DNA from: Tidjanibacter sp.
Lineage (GTDB): Bacteria; Bacteroidota; Bacteroidia; Bacteroidales; Rikenellaceae
Direction: 5' to 3'
DNA length: 11,276 bases
Assembly (NCBI GenBank): GCA_017547065.1
Contig: JAFYRC010000012.1
Coordinates: 1 to 11,276 of the forward strand
The notes beneath the pieces are model-generated. The model saw nothing but the letters and a program-made list of their open reading frames with translations, had not been told where the DNA came from and searched no databases. The position numbers and the translations under genes were made by a program. Position 1 is the first letter of the stretch. Every line of letters begins with the position of its first letter. Shown piece by piece: positions 1 through 6,140 of this stretch.

Positions 1-498
1 ACCATTGATCATAAAGATGTTCTCGCTAGCCTGGAGAGTAATGTTCTCACCCTCTGCCTCAACTACCAAGAGTGCCTGCTGGGGGGTGAAGTGGAGCTCG
101 GTGCCGGTAGCCGAAATGGGGCCAGTTGCGCCAAACTCTACACCTTTGAGGCCTTTGGTCGAGTCGAACTTGCCGCAGAATGCATAGCAGTATTGACCGA
201 TAATGTTCTCTACGTTATCGTCGTTGCATTTGAAAACGCCAGCGCTCTCCTGTTTGAAGGTGAAAGCCAACTCTTTGCTGGTTGCCTCATCCCAGTGCCA
301 AATAACAATCTCGTCGTTGTCATCCCAAGCAGCGGTGAAGTCGTTCTCGTTCACAGCAACCCTATCGATGTCGGCAAGCGAAGCGGTGATGGTAAGACCC
401 TCGCCAGCGGGGGTTGTGTTATCCAAATTCTGATTGTCACAAGCTACTGCGCCCAAAGCAACAATAGCAGCAGTCAAAATGTAAAAAATCTTTTTCAT
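1..498 (-). CDS. Fimbrillin-like surface lipoprotein, partial (runs off left edge)
   Basis: The minus-strand frame is open from an ATG at 498 to the left edge, giving 166 residues without a stop, so the C-terminus is missing. It begins MKKIFYILTAAIVALGAVAC: a short basic start, a hydrophobic stretch and a lipobox (AVAC, Cys20), so it is probably an outer-membrane-directed lipoprotein. The mature part is acidic and looks all-beta. It carries a segment AAWDDNDEIVIW (about residues 47-58), which resembles the W-x-x-(G/N)-D-x-I strand common near the N-terminus of Bacteroidales fimbrillin/Mfa-like lipoproteins. It has no catalytic motif that I recognise. A 46-aa peptide gene lies 37 nt upstream on the same strand, probably co-transcribed. 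Lipoprotein status is well supported by the sequence. Membership in the fimbrillin-like superfamily is inference from short pattern similarity. It could instead be another Bacteroidales beta-sandwich lipoprotein. Confidence 0.8.
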   Translation of the reverse strand, partial: MKKIFYILTAAIVALGAVACDNQNLDNTTPAGEGLTITASLADIDRVAVNENDFTAAWDDNDEIVIWHWDEATSKELAFTFKQESAGVFKCNDDNVENIIGQYCYAFCGKFDSTKGLKGVEFGATGPISATGTELHFTPQQALLVVEAEGENITLQASENIFMING

Positions 499-535
499 CT
501 CTTTTCTCTTTTTGCTTTTGTTAAACTTTGGTTAA

Positions 536-676
536 TTACTGCCAGTCGTCCGAATAGTCGCCACCATTCTCGAAACCGCCAACGGTGAAGCCATCAGATG
601 TAACACTCTGTGCGATACCCTGCTCTACCTCCAACTCGACGAGGTCAATTGCAGGCTCTGTGTACTGTTTTTTCAT
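536..676 (-). CDS. Small acidic MKKxYxxPxI peptide (46 aa), unknown function
   Basis: This is an intact 46-codon ORF with ATG at 676 and TAA at 536-538. Residues 1-20 read MKKQYTEPAIDLVELEVEQG; the rest continues as IAQSVTSDGF, then a Gly/Asn/Asp-rich end finishing in GGDYSDDWQ. It has no signal peptide or membrane segment. The N-terminus (M-K-K-x-Y-x-x-P-x-I, then V-E-L-E) and the glycine/acid-rich tail match a type of short hypothetical protein I have repeatedly seen in Bacteroidales next to fimbrillin-like lipoproteins; its function is unknown to me. A TAAATTTG -7 box lies 36 nt upstream, and a lipoprotein gene starts 37 nt downstream on the same strand, so this is probably the first gene of a small operon. 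Codon sense and the match to a recurrent pattern argue against a chance ORF. A role as secreted peptide, chaperone, regulator or modified peptide cannot be chosen from sequence. Confidence 0.75.
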   Translation of the reverse strand: MKKQYTEPAIDLVELEVEQGIAQSVTSDGFTVGGFENGGDYSDDWQ

Positions 677-711
677 TGTGTTTTTTAGTTGAAATTTATT
701 TGGTTTATTGA

Positions 712-719
712 CAAATTTA
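712..719 (-). promoter_or_regulatory. Bacteroidetes-type -7 box for the small peptide/lipoprotein genes
   Basis: On the minus strand this reads TAAATTTG, an exact match to the Bacteroidetes primary sigma -7 consensus TAnnTTTG. It would place transcription start around 705, giving a leader of about 30 nt before the ATG at 676. No clear TTTG -33 element sits 19-21 nt upstream; that position reads GAAGAAAA. The call therefore rests on the -7 box and its position. The rest of the 171-nt gap to the next gene (677-847) shows only a weak 4-bp hairpin. Confidence 0.45.
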
Positions 720-847
720 TCCGTTTGTATTGTCTTGTTTTCTTCCTTCTATGTGTTAAATATAGGTGTATTTTGCCAAAAAGGCACTTTTAGCCCTCCA
801 ATGTTGCATATTTTCACGACAAGTGGTGAGTTTTTTGCGACCAATGG

Positions 848-1396
848 CTACAGAATGGTAACCTCTTGTGTGGGCTGTGGAAGCTCTTTTTGTTCTGCAG
901 GGTTGGAAGTTGCCTCTTGCTCAGAGGGTTTGGGCGCGGGGCGCGCAATGATTCCCTCCACGGGAATGTCGGCCATTACGATGAAGGCCTTGGGGAAGTG
1001 TATTCTCACACTGCGCAACATCATCATTGCCTCCTCCTGCGACAGGCAGTTGCCGCAGGTTACCAGAAAATATGGGTTGTCGTAGGTGAAGTAGGCGGGG
1101 GCTACGTAGTTCTCCTCAAAGAGGGCCTTTGCGGCCTCTGCCTCCGAGCGAGCCAACTGGTGGTTGCCGCTATAGATGCGGATACGGTAGCCGGGGAGGG
1201 TTGCCGTAGGGGTGGTCTGGGCGTCGAACTTGGCTACAGCCTCCGCTGCGCTACCAAACTCCACACACTCCACCTTTGCACCCGAAAGGCTATCTGCCAC
1301 AGCAAGGGCATTTTTGAACTCTGCAATGGTTTGTCCCTTCGCACCGAAGGTGGCGCAAAGCAGAAAAAAAATGGTTGTTACTATTCCTTTCCTCAT
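848..1396 (-). CDS. Exported SPOR-domain protein
   Basis: A 182-aa protein. I chose the ATG at 1396 over the longer frame (open to 1492) because it gives a clean Sec signal peptide (MRKGIVTTIFFLLCATFGAKG, cleavage near residue 21-22) and overlaps the upstream stop as ATGA. After a helical stretch (about 22-65), residues 69-145 look like a SPOR domain (PF05036): the opening strand YRIRIYSG, PYFLVT, the EEA helix, and a closing FPKAFIVMADI. SPOR domains bind denuded septal peptidoglycan, so a periplasmic or envelope role is likely (family knowledge). The position that usually reads V-G-D/N-(F/Y) here reads C-G-N-C (Cys114, Cys117), an unusual CxxC pair. The C-terminal 35 residues are Pro/Glu/Gln-rich and probably disordered. 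It is translationally coupled to the LEA14-like lipoprotein gene and downstream of the permease. Confidence 0.82.
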   Translation of the reverse strand: MRKGIVTTIFFLLCATFGAKGQTIAEFKNALAVADSLSGAKVECVEFGSAAEAVAKFDAQTTPTATLPGYRIRIYSGNHQLARSEAEAAKALFEENYVAPAYFTYDNPYFLVTCGNCLSQEEAMMMLRSVRIHFPKAFIVMADIPVEGIIARPAPKPSEQEATSNPAEQKELPQPTQEVTIL

Positions 1397-1884
1397 AATG
1401 TTTTCCCCGACAAATAGTCGGACGGGGCGCCAAAGATACTGATAAATTTGGAAATGGGTACGTTTTCGTGCGAAATTTTTTTGCTGAACCACAGCACTTT
1501 ACCCTCGCCATAGCCCGAAATGGTCAATCGCTCGGGCGACTTGGTGAGTGTGCCCAGGGCTCGCAGGGCCGCCATGGGTGAGGCAAAGCGTAGGCCCACT
1601 TTGAGGGTCACGGTTGTGGTTTTGCGTCCGGGTAACACCACAGGCTCCTGCATGTAGATCTCGCCAATGGGGTTTTCGCCGTCGTAGGCTTTGAGCACTC
1701 CGTCTGCGATTGTAACCTTGAATAGCGACTTGTTGCGAATGGTCATTGTAACCTCCGCTCCGCTCATATCGAAGCGCACCACCTCGGCGCTCTTCAGTTC
1801 AAAATCCCGCAGCGAAATGATGTTGCACGCCGACATCAGGCCCGCAATCAGCACCAATATGTGTATTTTCAAAAAACTTTTCAC
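1393..1884 (-). CDS. LEA14-like (LEA type 2) lipoprotein
   Basis: 163 aa, starting at GTG (1884). No ATG is available: an in-frame TAA lies seven codons upstream, and the next downstream Met is at the end of the signal peptide. The N-terminus is a lipoprotein signal ending L-M-S-A-C (Cys20). Residues about 28-125 resemble the LEA14/WHy fold found in bacterial LEA type 2 lipoproteins: alternating strands with the pattern VTMTIRNKSLFKVTI, then VVLPGRKTTTVTLKV. These domains are beta-sandwiches of uncertain role, usually tethered to a membrane (family knowledge). The stop overlaps the start of the SPOR gene by 4 nt (ATGA), so the two are coupled. The gene follows the permease by 35 nt in the same orientation. 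No catalytic residues are recognisable. Confidence 0.75.
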   Translation of the reverse strand: MKSFLKIHILVLIAGLMSACNIISLRDFELKSAEVVRFDMSGAEVTMTIRNKSLFKVTIADGVLKAYDGENPIGEIYMQEPVVLPGRKTTTVTLKVGLRFASPMAALRALGTLTKSPERLTISGYGEGKVLWFSKKISHENVPISKFISIFGAPSDYLSGKTL

Positions 1885-1919
1885 CTTGTGGCTATTTACT
1901 AATTACTCTTTACTCTCTA

Positions 1920-3164
1920 CTAATTAACACGCAGCGTGAGGTCGGGTTTGATGCGCGACACGATGGCCACGGGGATTGCCAGTAGGGCCACAAGCACAAC
2001 GGGGGTGCCGATGTTCAGGGCGAGCCACCAATCCCAGCCCCACTCCACGGGTACGGCCGAGAGTAGGTAGGCCTCGGGATCGAGGCGCACAAGCCCCGTG
2101 AGCTGTTGCAGCACCACGATGCCCACACCCACAAGGTTACCCCACAGCATGCCTCTGAAAATTACACCCAGCGATTGCCAAAGGAATACTCTTTGTATGG
2201 CCGCATTGCGCATGCCGAGCGTTTTGAGTGTGCCAATCATGCGGATGCGCTCGAAGATGATGATTAGTAATGACGTGATCATGTTGAGCAATGCCACGGC
2301 CAGCATTATCACGATGATAACCACCGCATTAACGTCGTGTGTGGCAAGCCAGTTGAATATCTGCGGATAGGTCTGCGTGAGGTCGCTCGTGCGCCACAAC
2401 TCCTTGCCTCCGGCGTGGAGTGCCTCCACACGCACCTCGGCTCCCAGCAGCTCCATATTCTTCATTCGGTCGGCCGAGATATGGTAGCCGCTCACCTCCT
2501 CCTCGCTCCAATCGTTGAGCCTTTGCACATTGCGCAGGTCGGTGATGGCTAGGTGGCGCTCGAAGCTCTCCATGCCCGTGGAGTAGATACCACACACCTT
2601 GTAGGCATCCCTGCGGGTGGGTGTTCCGTTGCCCACAAAGACAACCTCTACCTTGTCACCAACGCCCACCTCCAAGAGCTTGGCCATGCTCTGCGATACC
2701 AATAAGTCTTTGCGTCTCTGCTCGCCGCCGATGCGGGGCAGGACTCCTTCGGTGAGGTTGCGCTTGAAGAAGAGCGAATCATAGCCCCTCTCCTCGCCAC
2801 GCAACAGTACACCCTGCATTGCTGTGCGACTCTTCAAAACACCCATTTTGCCGGCCCATGCCGATATTGACCCAAAGTGGTCCAGCTCGGCCACTCGGCT
2901 CTCAAAGTCGGCATTGCGCACAATGGGGCGTTGCTCGGCGTCGCCACCCAGAGCAAGTTGTTCGACGGTGAGGTGACCCGTCATTCCGGTCATCTTCTCC
3001 ACCAGCGCACGCTCGAAGCCTCCAACCACGGCCATGGCCACAATCATCACGGCCACACTCACAGCCACAGCCACCTTGGCGACGCCCTGCATTGCGCCAC
3101 CTCGCTCTTTGTGTCGGCCACCCATACGGCTCGCCAAGAGTATTTCCACCCGTCGTCGAAGCAT
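1920..3164 (-). CDS. ABC transporter permease, FtsX/LolC-LolE type
   Basis: 414 aa with the layout of LolC/LolE lipoprotein-release or MacB-like permeases. The cytoplasmic N-terminus is short and includes ERGGAMQGVAKVAVAVSVAV. TM1 lies about 28-50, followed by a large extracytoplasmic MacB-PCD-like domain (about 51-278). Three C-terminal membrane segments (about 280-304, 330-352 and 382-404) form the FtsX domain (PF02687). The signature ERIRMIGTLKTLGM (305-318), after TM2, is the coupling region that contacts the ATPase in this family. No ATPase gene is in the window, so the partner must be encoded elsewhere. In Bacteroidetes this type is usually annotated as a lipoprotein-releasing permease and is often a single gene (family knowledge). 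Downstream genes encode a lipoprotein and a SPOR protein, consistent with an envelope role. The ATG at 3164 is close behind a -7 box. Confidence 0.88.
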   Translation of the reverse strand: MLRRRVEILLASRMGGRHKERGGAMQGVAKVAVAVSVAVMIVAMAVVGGFERALVEKMTGMTGHLTVEQLALGGDAEQRPIVRNADFESRVAELDHFGSISAWAGKMGVLKSRTAMQGVLLRGEERGYDSLFFKRNLTEGVLPRIGGEQRRKDLLVSQSMAKLLEVGVGDKVEVVFVGNGTPTRRDAYKVCGIYSTGMESFERHLAITDLRNVQRLNDWSEEEVSGYHISADRMKNMELLGAEVRVEALHAGGKELWRTSDLTQTYPQIFNWLATHDVNAVVIIVIMLAVALLNMITSLLIIIFERIRMIGTLKTLGMRNAAIQRVFLWQSLGVIFRGMLWGNLVGVGIVVLQQLTGLVRLDPEAYLLSAVPVEWGWDWWLALNIGTPVVLVALLAIPVAIVSRIKPDLTLRVN

Positions 3165-3183
3165 AAAAACTCGTTTATCGGCT

Positions 3184-3191
3184 CAAATGTA
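3184..3191 (-). promoter_or_regulatory. -7 box for the permease operon in a divergent intergenic region
   Basis: Minus strand TACATTTG, an exact TAnnTTTG match, 20 nt ahead of the permease ATG at 3164. The leader would be short, roughly 10-15 nt. A TTTG lies further upstream, but 26 nt from the box, longer than the usual 19-21, so the -33 element is uncertain. For the divergent plus-strand dehydrogenase, the best candidate in the same 80-nt region is TACTTTTA at 3204-3211 (seven of eight positions). The two promoters would then lie back to back about 20 nt apart. Confidence 0.45.
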
Positions 3192-3244
3192 CGAAAAAAT
3201 TGGTACTTTTACACTTTCAAACACTCATTACATCCGTTTTGACA

Positions 3245-4009
3245 ATGAAAAAGACAGTTCTAATTACGGGCGCAACCTCGGGAATTGGCGAGGCTACAGC
3301 CAAAGCCTTCGCAGCTGCGGGGGATAACATTATAATCACCGGTCGTAGGGTCGACCGCTTGCTGGCTCTCAAAGCCGAACTCGTAGCCACCTATGGCGTG
3401 GAGGTCTGTGTGGCCGCCTTCGATATCAGGGAGGAGGCATCGTGTGTGGCTGCTGTGGAGGGGCTGCCCGAGGAATTCCGCAGGGTGGATGTGCTGGTTA
3501 ATAACGCCGGACTCGCATCGGGCTTGGAGCACCTCAATGAGGGCTGTGCCGACGACTGGAACGCTATGATTGACACCAACATTAAGGGCCTTCTCTACAT
3601 CTCCAAGGCGGTGGCCAACCTGATGGTGGAGAGTGGCATTAAGGGTCACATTGTCAACATTGGCTCCATCGCGGGCACGCAGGTCTATGAGAATGGTAAT
3701 GTTTACTGCGCCACCAAGCACGCCGTGCACGCCCTGAGCCAGGGTATGCGCATCGACTTCCTACGCAACGGTATTCGCGTTACGGAGATACGCCCCGGCA
3801 TGGTCGAAACAGAGTTCTCCATTGTTCGCTTCCACGGCGACAAACAGCGTGCCGACGGTGTTTATGCGGGCCTGAAACCCCTCACGGGTGAGGATGTGGC
3901 TGAGGCTATCGTGTGGGCCACCTCGCAACCCGACCACGTACACATCAACGAGATTGTGCTCACCCCCACTGCCCAGGCCGACTCGTTCTACAATGTGCGC
4001 AACAAGTAA
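3245..4009 (+). CDS. Short-chain dehydrogenase/reductase, YdfG-type
   Basis: 254 aa; I chose the ATG at 3245 because the NAD(P)-binding strand starts immediately (MKKTVLITG), whereas the upstream in-frame start at 3200 only adds a non-homologous leader. Classical SDR features are present: the TGATSGIG nucleotide loop (8-15), an Arg pair after strand 2 (GRR, 33-35) that suggests NADP(H), NNAG (86-89), Asn112, catalytic Ser141, and Tyr154 with Lys158 (YCATK). The C-terminal half, with IRPGMVETEFSIVRF (about 182-196), then LTGEDVAEAI and a closing HVHINEI, resembles E. coli YdfG, which oxidises 3-hydroxy acids such as serine and L-allo-threonine (family knowledge). The substrate here is inference. 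It is the first gene of a plus-strand group and diverges from the permease. It is probably a cytoplasmic tetramer. Confidence 0.9.
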   Translation: MKKTVLITGATSGIGEATAKAFAAAGDNIIITGRRVDRLLALKAELVATYGVEVCVAAFDIREEASCVAAVEGLPEEFRRVDVLVNNAGLASGLEHLNEGCADDWNAMIDTNIKGLLYISKAVANLMVESGIKGHIVNIGSIAGTQVYENGNVYCATKHAVHALSQGMRIDFLRNGIRVTEIRPGMVETEFSIVRFHGDKQRADGVYAGLKPLTGEDVAEAIVWATSQPDHVHINEIVLTPTAQADSFYNVRNK

Positions 4010-4066
4010 TAAATCTGCGTTTGGAACGTTTAGACTTATAGAAAAACAGACAAGAACAAAACGATT

Positions 4067-4744
4067 ATGAATACAAACTTTCTGCTCATTATCATCATTG
4101 GTATTGTCGGCATGGTCGTTCAGGGCCGCCTGCAATCGGTGTTTCGCAAATACTCGCGTGTGATGTTTTCGGGTGGCCTCACAGGTCGTGAGGTTGCCGA
4201 GAAGATGCTCCGCGACCATGGCATTCACGATGTGAAGGTTGTGTCGACACGAGGACACCTCACCGACCACTACAATCCCACAACTCGCACCGTAAACCTC
4301 TCGGAGAGTGTCTATTCGAGCAACTCGGTGGCGGCAGCTGCTGTGGCTGCCCATGAGTGTGGCCACGCCGTTCAGCACTCCTTTGGGTATGCTCCACTGC
4401 GTATGCGTTCGGCGCTGGTGCCCGTCATTCAGTTCACCTCGTCGATGTCCACCTGGGTTATCATCATTGGCCTAGTGCTCATCAACACCTCGCCTGTGGT
4501 TTTTTGGTTGGGTATTGCAATGATTGCCGCCTCGGCACTCTTCTCTATCATCACGCTGCCCGTGGAGTATAACGCTTCCGACCGTGCGCTCCAGTGGCTC
4601 GAGAGGAGCGGAACACTCTCACCCTACGAAATGGAGGGTGCGACCATATCTCTGCGTTGGGCCGCTCGCACCTACCTTGTGGCTGCGTTGAGTGCCATTG
4701 CAACACTCCTCTATTATGTGGGCTTGGCTCGCAACAACGACTAA
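4067..4744 (+). CDS. Membrane neutral zinc metallopeptidase (YugP/Zn_peptidase_2 family)
   Basis: 225 aa, the usual length for PF04298. A first membrane segment (about 4-19) is followed by a conserved stretch: SGGLTGREVAEKML, then HLTDHYNP, then VNLSESVYSS. Next comes the zinc motif HECGH (96-100), which supplies two His ligands and the catalytic Glu. Three further hydrophobic segments lie about 115-140, 143-165 and 203-219. The segment LPVEYNASDRAL (164-175) contains Glu168, the probable third zinc ligand by analogy with the family. These proteins are predicted integral membrane peptidases of unknown substrate. The gene lies 57 nt after the dehydrogenase and 34 nt before the PAP2 gene, all in the plus direction, so co-transcription is plausible. 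The leader before the ATG is A/C-rich with no Shine-Dalgarno sequence. Confidence 0.92.
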   Translation: MNTNFLLIIIIGIVGMVVQGRLQSVFRKYSRVMFSGGLTGREVAEKMLRDHGIHDVKVVSTRGHLTDHYNPTTRTVNLSESVYSSNSVAAAAVAAHECGHAVQHSFGYAPLRMRSALVPVIQFTSSMSTWVIIIGLVLINTSPVVFWLGIAMIAASALFSIITLPVEYNASDRALQWLERSGTLSPYEMEGATISLRWAARTYLVAALSAIATLLYYVGLARNND

Positions 4745-4778
4745 AAGACTCGCAACTCTCTAACCCACCCTCACAACG

Positions 4779-5369
4779 ATGACAACACTCACCCAACTCG
4801 ACTACTCTATCTTCGGGGCGCTCAACTTCGACGGTGGACTCTTTCTGGATCGCCTGATGTGGCTCTTCTCCGCTAAGGCGGTGTGGGCTCCGCTCTATCT
4901 GTTCCTGTTGTGGATGATTTGGCGTCGGTATGGCTGGCGCTACCTGCTGGTGGTGTTGCTGTCGGTGGTTGTAGGAATTGCCGCCGGCGACCAGATTTGC
5001 AACTTCTTTAAGGATACTTTCCAGATGCCACGACCCAATAGGGTGGAGGCGCTGCGTGAGGGTATGCACTTGGTGTGGGACCCCATCAAGGAGCGACACT
5101 ACATCGGTGGACACTACGGCACCGTGTCGGCTCACGCCGCAACAACTATGGCCCTCTACCTCGTCGTTGGACACGCTCTGAGGGACAAGAAAGCCTACTG
5201 GTGGCTGATGGGTCTGTGGGTTGTGATGGTCGGCTTGTCGAGAATCTATATGGCTGCCCACTTCCCCTCGCAGGTGCTCTTCGGTTGGGTGCTTGGAGCG
5301 GTGTTGAGTGCGGTGATTTTGTGGCTTGCCGGTCGACTTTTCGGAAGAGTTGTAAGGGTGCAAAAATAG
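4779..5369 (+). CDS. PAP2-family membrane phosphatase
   Basis: 196 aa with about five or six membrane segments and the three phosphatase motifs of the PAP2 superfamily. Motif 1 is K-x6-R-P (Lys78, Arg85, Pro86). Motif 2 is V-S-A-H (116-119, replacing the usual P-S-G-H, with His119 as acid/base). Motif 3 is S-R-x5-H (Ser154, Arg155, nucleophile His161). The acidic residue normally four after the nucleophile (H-x3-D) is Gln165, in the context HFPSQV. A Gln here also occurs in glucose-6-phosphatase-type members, so this need not mean loss of activity. Likely substrates are undecaprenyl pyrophosphate or phosphatidyl phosphates, with the active site facing the periplasm; the specificity is inference. 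It is the last gene of the plus-strand group and is followed by a strong hairpin terminator. Confidence 0.9.
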   Translation: MTTLTQLDYSIFGALNFDGGLFLDRLMWLFSAKAVWAPLYLFLLWMIWRRYGWRYLLVVLLSVVVGIAAGDQICNFFKDTFQMPRPNRVEALREGMHLVWDPIKERHYIGGHYGTVSAHAATTMALYLVVGHALRDKKAYWWLMGLWVVMVGLSRIYMAAHFPSQVLFGWVLGAVLSAVILWLAGRLFGRVVRVQK

Positions 5370-5383
5370 ACACCCAGCAGAAT

Positions 5384-5439
5384 AGAAATAAGGTTAATTT
5401 TAGGGTAAAACTATTACCTTAAAATTAACCTTATTTTTT
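5384..5439. terminator. Strong hairpin terminator between convergent operons
   Basis: Arms 5387-5408 and 5414-5435 pair over 22 bp around a 5-nt loop (AACTA), with one G-T wobble (5403/5419). Pairing can extend outward to 5384/5438. On the plus strand the stem runs into TTTTTT (5434-5439), a classic intrinsic terminator for the phosphatase operon. Read on the minus strand it has one A-C mismatch and a weaker tail (TTATTTCTATT), but it could still stop transcription arriving from yidD. Confidence 0.92.
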
Positions 5440-5471
5440 GTTGTCTTGCGCTCCTAATCTGCGCAGTATCA

Positions 5472-5732
5472 CTATGGTACGGGATCGTAGCCACTTCCGC
5501 CCCACGGATGACACCTCAGTAGTCTTTTCAGAGTGAGCCAACCGCCCTTCAAGGGGCCATATTTGCGTAGTGCTTCGATGGCATACTGGGAGCACGTCGG
5601 GGTGAACCTACACGATGGCGGTTTGAGGGGCGAAATGCAGATCTGGTAGAACCTTACAAGCGCCACAAAGGGTAGGCTCAAAACCTTCCTACAACCCGCG
5701 CGAAATTTTTGCCAACACACTTTCGACTCCAC
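5472..5732 (-). CDS. yidD: Membrane protein insertion efficiency factor YidD
   Basis: 86 aa, typical for YidD (PF01809, formerly DUF37). The signature is complete: [19 protein letters not shown] (33-51) and [14 protein letters not shown] at the C-terminus (73-86), with the conserved Cys residues 41, 47 and 74. The N-terminus (about 16-32) is an amphipathic/hydrophobic helix that attaches to the inner membrane. The family assists YidC-dependent membrane protein insertion (family knowledge). The ATG at 5732 gives a 44-nt overlap with the end of rnpA. No later ATG precedes the conserved core, so the overlap appears real and suggests translational coupling. The gene ends about 33 nt from the convergent terminator. 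Confidence 0.95.
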   Translation of the reverse strand: MESKVCWQKFRAGCRKVLSLPFVALVRFYQICISPLKPPSCRFTPTCSQYAIEALRKYGPLKGGWLTLKRLLRCHPWGGSGYDPVP

Positions 5733-6081
5733 GGCTCACAACTTTGTAGTCAACAATCTCCTTGGTGCTATAAATAAGGCCCATATCAACGTGCAGGCCT
5801 TTCTGCTTGGCAGCTTCGATGAGAGGGTGCTTTGCCAGGCGGTAGGCTTCGCGGGTGCGACGTTTGAGCAGGTTGCGCCCCACGGCCCTCTTGATGTTCC
5901 TCTTTGGTACCGCCACCAACACACTCACCTCGGCCTTGTCCTCGGGCCTCATCGGACGGCACTTCCACACAAAGCGGTAGGGGTAGGAAAAGCCACTCTT
6001 GCTATCCCTAAACAGGGCGTCGGCAGCTCCTCCTTTCAACCTCTCGGCCTTGGGAAATCCATATTTGGGTGTATTGGTCAT
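5689..6081 (-). CDS. rnpA: Ribonuclease P protein component
   Basis: 130 aa. The diagnostic RNR motif reads [16 protein letters not shown] (66-81), preceded by the strand [15 protein letters not shown] (50-64). This is the conserved core by which the protein binds the RNase P RNA and the pre-tRNA 5' leader during tRNA maturation. The N-terminus fits family openings with a K-x-x-R-L-K-G-like element (11-17). The gene is not next to rpmH or dnaA, as is usual in Bacteroidetes. It begins 103 nt after the hemD stop, beyond an intergenic hairpin. I found no exact TAnnTTTG box in that gap, so expression may come from read-through or an undetected promoter. The 3' end overlaps yidD by 44 nt. Confidence 0.94.
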   Translation of the reverse strand: MTNTPKYGFPKAERLKGGAADALFRDSKSGFSYPYRFVWKCRPMRPEDKAEVSVLVAVPKRNIKRAVGRNLLKRRTREAYRLAKHPLIEAAKQKGLHVDMGLIYSTKEIVDYKVVSRGVESVLAKISRGL

Positions 6082-6140
6082 CTCTTTTTTGCGGTTTCTT
6101 ATCGGTTGCTCTCCCCGCTATCTCAAATAGTGGAAAAGCA

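Noticed and set aside
91..588. 165-aa plus-strand ORF at the left end
   Set aside because: It covers both the lipoprotein and the spacer antisense, and the minus-strand frame has a signal peptide and lipobox.
774..786. TGCC-AAAAA-GGCA hairpin as a terminator for the SPOR operon
   Set aside because: Only 4 bp of stem and, on the minus strand, an A-rich rather than U-rich tail.
1397..1492. 32-residue N-terminal extension of the SPOR protein
   Set aside because: It overlaps the LEA14-like gene and hides the signal peptide; the ATG at 1396 with an ATGA overlap is far better.
3200..3244. 15-residue N-terminal extension of the dehydrogenase
   Set aside because: The Rossmann strand begins right after the ATG at 3245, and the extension would cover the presumed promoter region.
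4551..5363. 270-aa minus-strand ORF opposite the metallopeptidase and PAP2 genes
   Set aside because: It spans two genes with clear catalytic motifs on the plus strand and has a His/Gln-rich, unstructured translation typical of a shadow frame.
5440..5471. Possible small gene or RNA between the terminator and yidD
   Set aside because: Too short, no open frame and no promoter box; it appears to be plain spacer.
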